Shown here one piece after another: positions 62,491 through 64,000 of a stretch of 64,000 nucleotides of DNA. The stretch is from contig NZ_JARIXP010000004.1 of NCBI RefSeq assembly GCF_029269265.1, forward strand, positions 186,001 through 250,000, written 5' to 3'. The notes beneath the pieces were generated by a model that saw nothing but the letters and a program-made list of their open reading frames with translations, searched no databases and was not told where the DNA came from. Position numbers and translations under genes: made by a program. Position 1 is the stretch's first letter; each line of letters begins with the position of its first letter. The stretch is from Rheinheimera sp. 1928-s (lineage in GTDB: Bacteria > Pseudomonadota > Gammaproteobacteria > Enterobacterales > Alteromonadaceae).

Positions 62491-63651
62491 TCACCCATTC
62501 AGAGCATTAATATAACGTTCAACGATGTGTTCAGATGTAAATGTCTTAAAAAAACCTGAATCAATCAGCTCAGTAATATGATGACGAAACTCATCTCCTC
62601 TCTCGGTCAAAACTAAAATGGCCTTGGCGATCTCCTCCGGGTCTTGTGTTGTGACAGACACACCAATTAAATCATCAGAGAAAATGCCGTCTATTCCGGT
62701 TCCTTTCATATATAAAACAGGAGTTTGGCTGGCGATCGACTCTAGATAAACCATGCCAAAGGTCTCATCCAACGCCGGAAGTAACATGCCATCTGATCGG
62801 GCAATAATACGCAGAAGCTCAGCATGCTCCAGCAATCCGCTATATAAAATCCGATCAGACAACAGCAGAGAAGAAACGTGGGATTGTATAATTTTAAGGA
62901 CTGAATCATCTCCACCACCTATAATATTCAGTCTGATATGAAGTGTCGGAAATCTATCCTTTAATACGCTGATGGCACTTATAAGGTTTAATATGCCTTT
63001 CCTTTTATACTGATGAAAACTCAGTACAGTGGTGTACTCAAAATGAGTTTTTTTCTTTTTATCATCGTCACTGTCAGTTTGACTGCCACGTTTGAGCTTG
63101 AATCGGCATAAATTAGGCATAACAATCGCATTGTCTAAATGAAGACCACTTAGTTTTTCCATACTTTGTTTTGCGGCCGGGGTTAAAAATATGACTTTTT
63201 TCGCATCGGTCAGAACTTGGTTAAATATCGCCTTACAGTCATGCATTCTGCTGTAAAACCTGAAATCAGTTCCGCCTCTGATGGTAACCAGATAGCCTAC
63301 AGACCAGGCCGCTGCTAAGTACTTTGCAACTAGTCCCTCAGCGGTTAATTTATGGGCATGAATGACATCAAACTTCATTTGATTCAGGTAAAAAAAGCGG
63401 ATCAAAGTAGCCCAAAAAAACAGCAGAAACCTATGCACATAAGGCAGCGGCAAAGAAAAATAAACCACACAAAGCCCACGCTCAAAGGGCTTTACAGATA
63501 TCCTGAACGGATTGCTGGTTCTGTGTAGCGACAATACATAACTGCTGATATTGCTGTTTGCTTCAACAGCTTCAATCAAATTCAGTACAGCCTTGGTATA
63601 GGGATAAGAACTGCCGTCCGGAAAATCCTGATGGATATGCAAAATGTTCAT
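62491..63651 (-). CDS. GT4-family glycosyltransferase
   Basis: The 386-aa enzyme has a GT-B fold. The N-terminal domain starts MNILHIHQDFPDGSSYPYTKAV and has DVIHAHKLTAEGLVAKYLAA. The C-terminal donor-binding domain has TTVLSFHQYKRKGILNLISAI, IIGGGDDSVLKII and the EX7E element in PALDETFGMVYLES. The donor sugar cannot be told. The insert RGSQTDSDDDKKKKTH (about 193-208) is a charged loop unusual for the family. It overlaps the preceding gene by 4 bp. Confidence 0.9.
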   Translation of the reverse strand: MNILHIHQDFPDGSSYPYTKAVLNLIEAVEANSNISSYVLSLHRTSNPFRISVKPFERGLCVVYFSLPLPYVHRFLLFFWATLIRFFYLNQMKFDVIHAHKLTAEGLVAKYLAAAWSVGYLVTIRGGTDFRFYSRMHDCKAIFNQVLTDAKKVIFLTPAAKQSMEKLSGLHLDNAIVMPNLCRFKLKRGSQTDSDDDKKKKTHFEYTTVLSFHQYKRKGILNLISAISVLKDRFPTLHIRLNIIGGGDDSVLKIIQSHVSSLLLSDRILYSGLLEHAELLRIIARSDGMLLPALDETFGMVYLESIASQTPVLYMKGTGIDGIFSDDLIGVSVTTQDPEEIAKAILVLTERGDEFRHHITELIDSGFFKTFTSEHIVERYINALNG

Positions 63652-64000
63652 CTTGCCACCAACTGGAGTAATGCAATGCGGGACCTCAACTTCTCTCTGA
63701 ACGCGACATCAGAAAATGTTTCGCTATGGGTCCGGATCGCCGCGACATTAAATGCGACCGGCATCTGCTCAAATCTGTTGATACATTCAATAATACTTTC
63801 TGTTGACTGTTCACTGAAGAATAACCCTGTCACTCCATCCACTACGGTTTCAAGACTGCCGCCTTTGCCAAAGGCCAGAACCGGTGTACCTGTGGCCTGC
63901 GCTTCAACAGGCATGATGCCAAAATCTTCTTCAGCCGCGAAAACAAAGGCTTTGGCATTTGACATGTAAGCCAGCAGACTGACATCGTCCTGATACCCCA
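63648..64000 (-). CDS. GT4-family glycosyltransferase, C-terminal part (partial)
   Basis: The frame is open to the right edge of the window, so the gene begins beyond it. The visible end includes the EX7E donor site in FAAEEDFGIMPVEAQATGTPVLA and GKGGSLETVVDGVTGLFF. This motif set is close to WbaZ-like mannosyltransferases, which would suit the GDP-mannose genes downstream; that is an inference. It runs into the next glycosyltransferase with a 4-bp overlap. Confidence 0.88.
   Translation of the reverse strand, partial: GYQDDVSLLAYMSNAKAFVFAAEEDFGIMPVEAQATGTPVLAFGKGGSLETVVDGVTGLFFSEQSTESIIECINRFEQMPVAFNVAAIRTHSETFSDVAFREKLRSRIALLQLVAR

Noticed and set aside
1-64000. tRNA or rRNA genes, CRISPR arrays, insertion sequences, prophage genes
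   Set aside because: None was recognised. There are no regularly spaced repeats, no transposase or integrase motifs, and no tRNA-like cloverleaf that I could support.

Overview
The window is a stretch of chromosome from a gammaproteobacterium of the Alteromonadales/Chromatiaceae type. Rheinheimera or a close relative is my best guess. The evidence is the gene families (AST arginine catabolism, a VolA-type lipase, a CcmABCDEFGHI system next to orphan flagellar genes, fused trpCF with separate trpG and trpD) and neighbourhoods shared with Shewanella and Vibrio. Coding density is high. I see no rRNA, tRNA, insertion sequence or CRISPR array.

Layout. 1-25.7 kb is a mosaic of housekeeping and envelope genes: topA, astB, an Ig-repeat lipoprotein, a dicarboxylate/amino-acid symporter, tpm-sohB, a large lipoprotein lipase, yciK, an H-NS-like protein, galU, a beta carbonic anhydrase, a thioesterase pair, purU, trmO, two secreted Kelch proteins, proS, a TetR regulator and mlaA. 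25.7-34.3 kb (minus strand) holds a POT peptide transporter and the complete cytochrome c maturation operon ccmABCDEFGHI. 34.4-36.8 kb (plus) carries a FliK-like protein and a stand-alone FlhB C-terminal domain. 36.8-42.2 kb (minus) has two small unknowns, an aspartate/glutamate racemase-like protein and the conserved block rnm-yciO-scpA-scpB-rluB.

42.2-49.5 kb is the tryptophan operon trpE-G-D-CF-B-A. Its 600-bp leader is the most unusual item here. It appears to carry two complete transcription attenuators in series, each with its own short Trp-rich leader peptide (three adjacent Trp codons in the first, W-R-W-W in the second), its own antiterminator pairing and its own GC-stem/T-run terminator.

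49.8-64 kb is an exopolysaccharide locus of two convergent transcription units. The plus-strand unit encodes the initiating sugar-phosphate transferase, an outer-membrane beta-barrel, a Wza-like export protein, a Wzc-like tyrosine autokinase, a PHP-type tyrosine phosphatase and a VpsP-like TPR protein. The minus-strand unit runs in from beyond the right edge and encodes two GT4 glycosyltransferases, a hexapeptide acetyltransferase, a fused Alg14/Alg13-like (PssD-PssE) glycosyltransferase, a flippase, GDP-mannose pyrophosphorylase and phosphomannomutase. No Wzy polymerase is present, so it must lie outside the window.

Non-coding items include a multi-hairpin element upstream of astB, a perfect 56-bp palindrome between mlaA and a Kelch gene, several intrinsic terminators, and inverted repeats upstream of the H-NS-like, TetR and exopolysaccharide genes. 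All calls are from reading the sequence; no database search was run.
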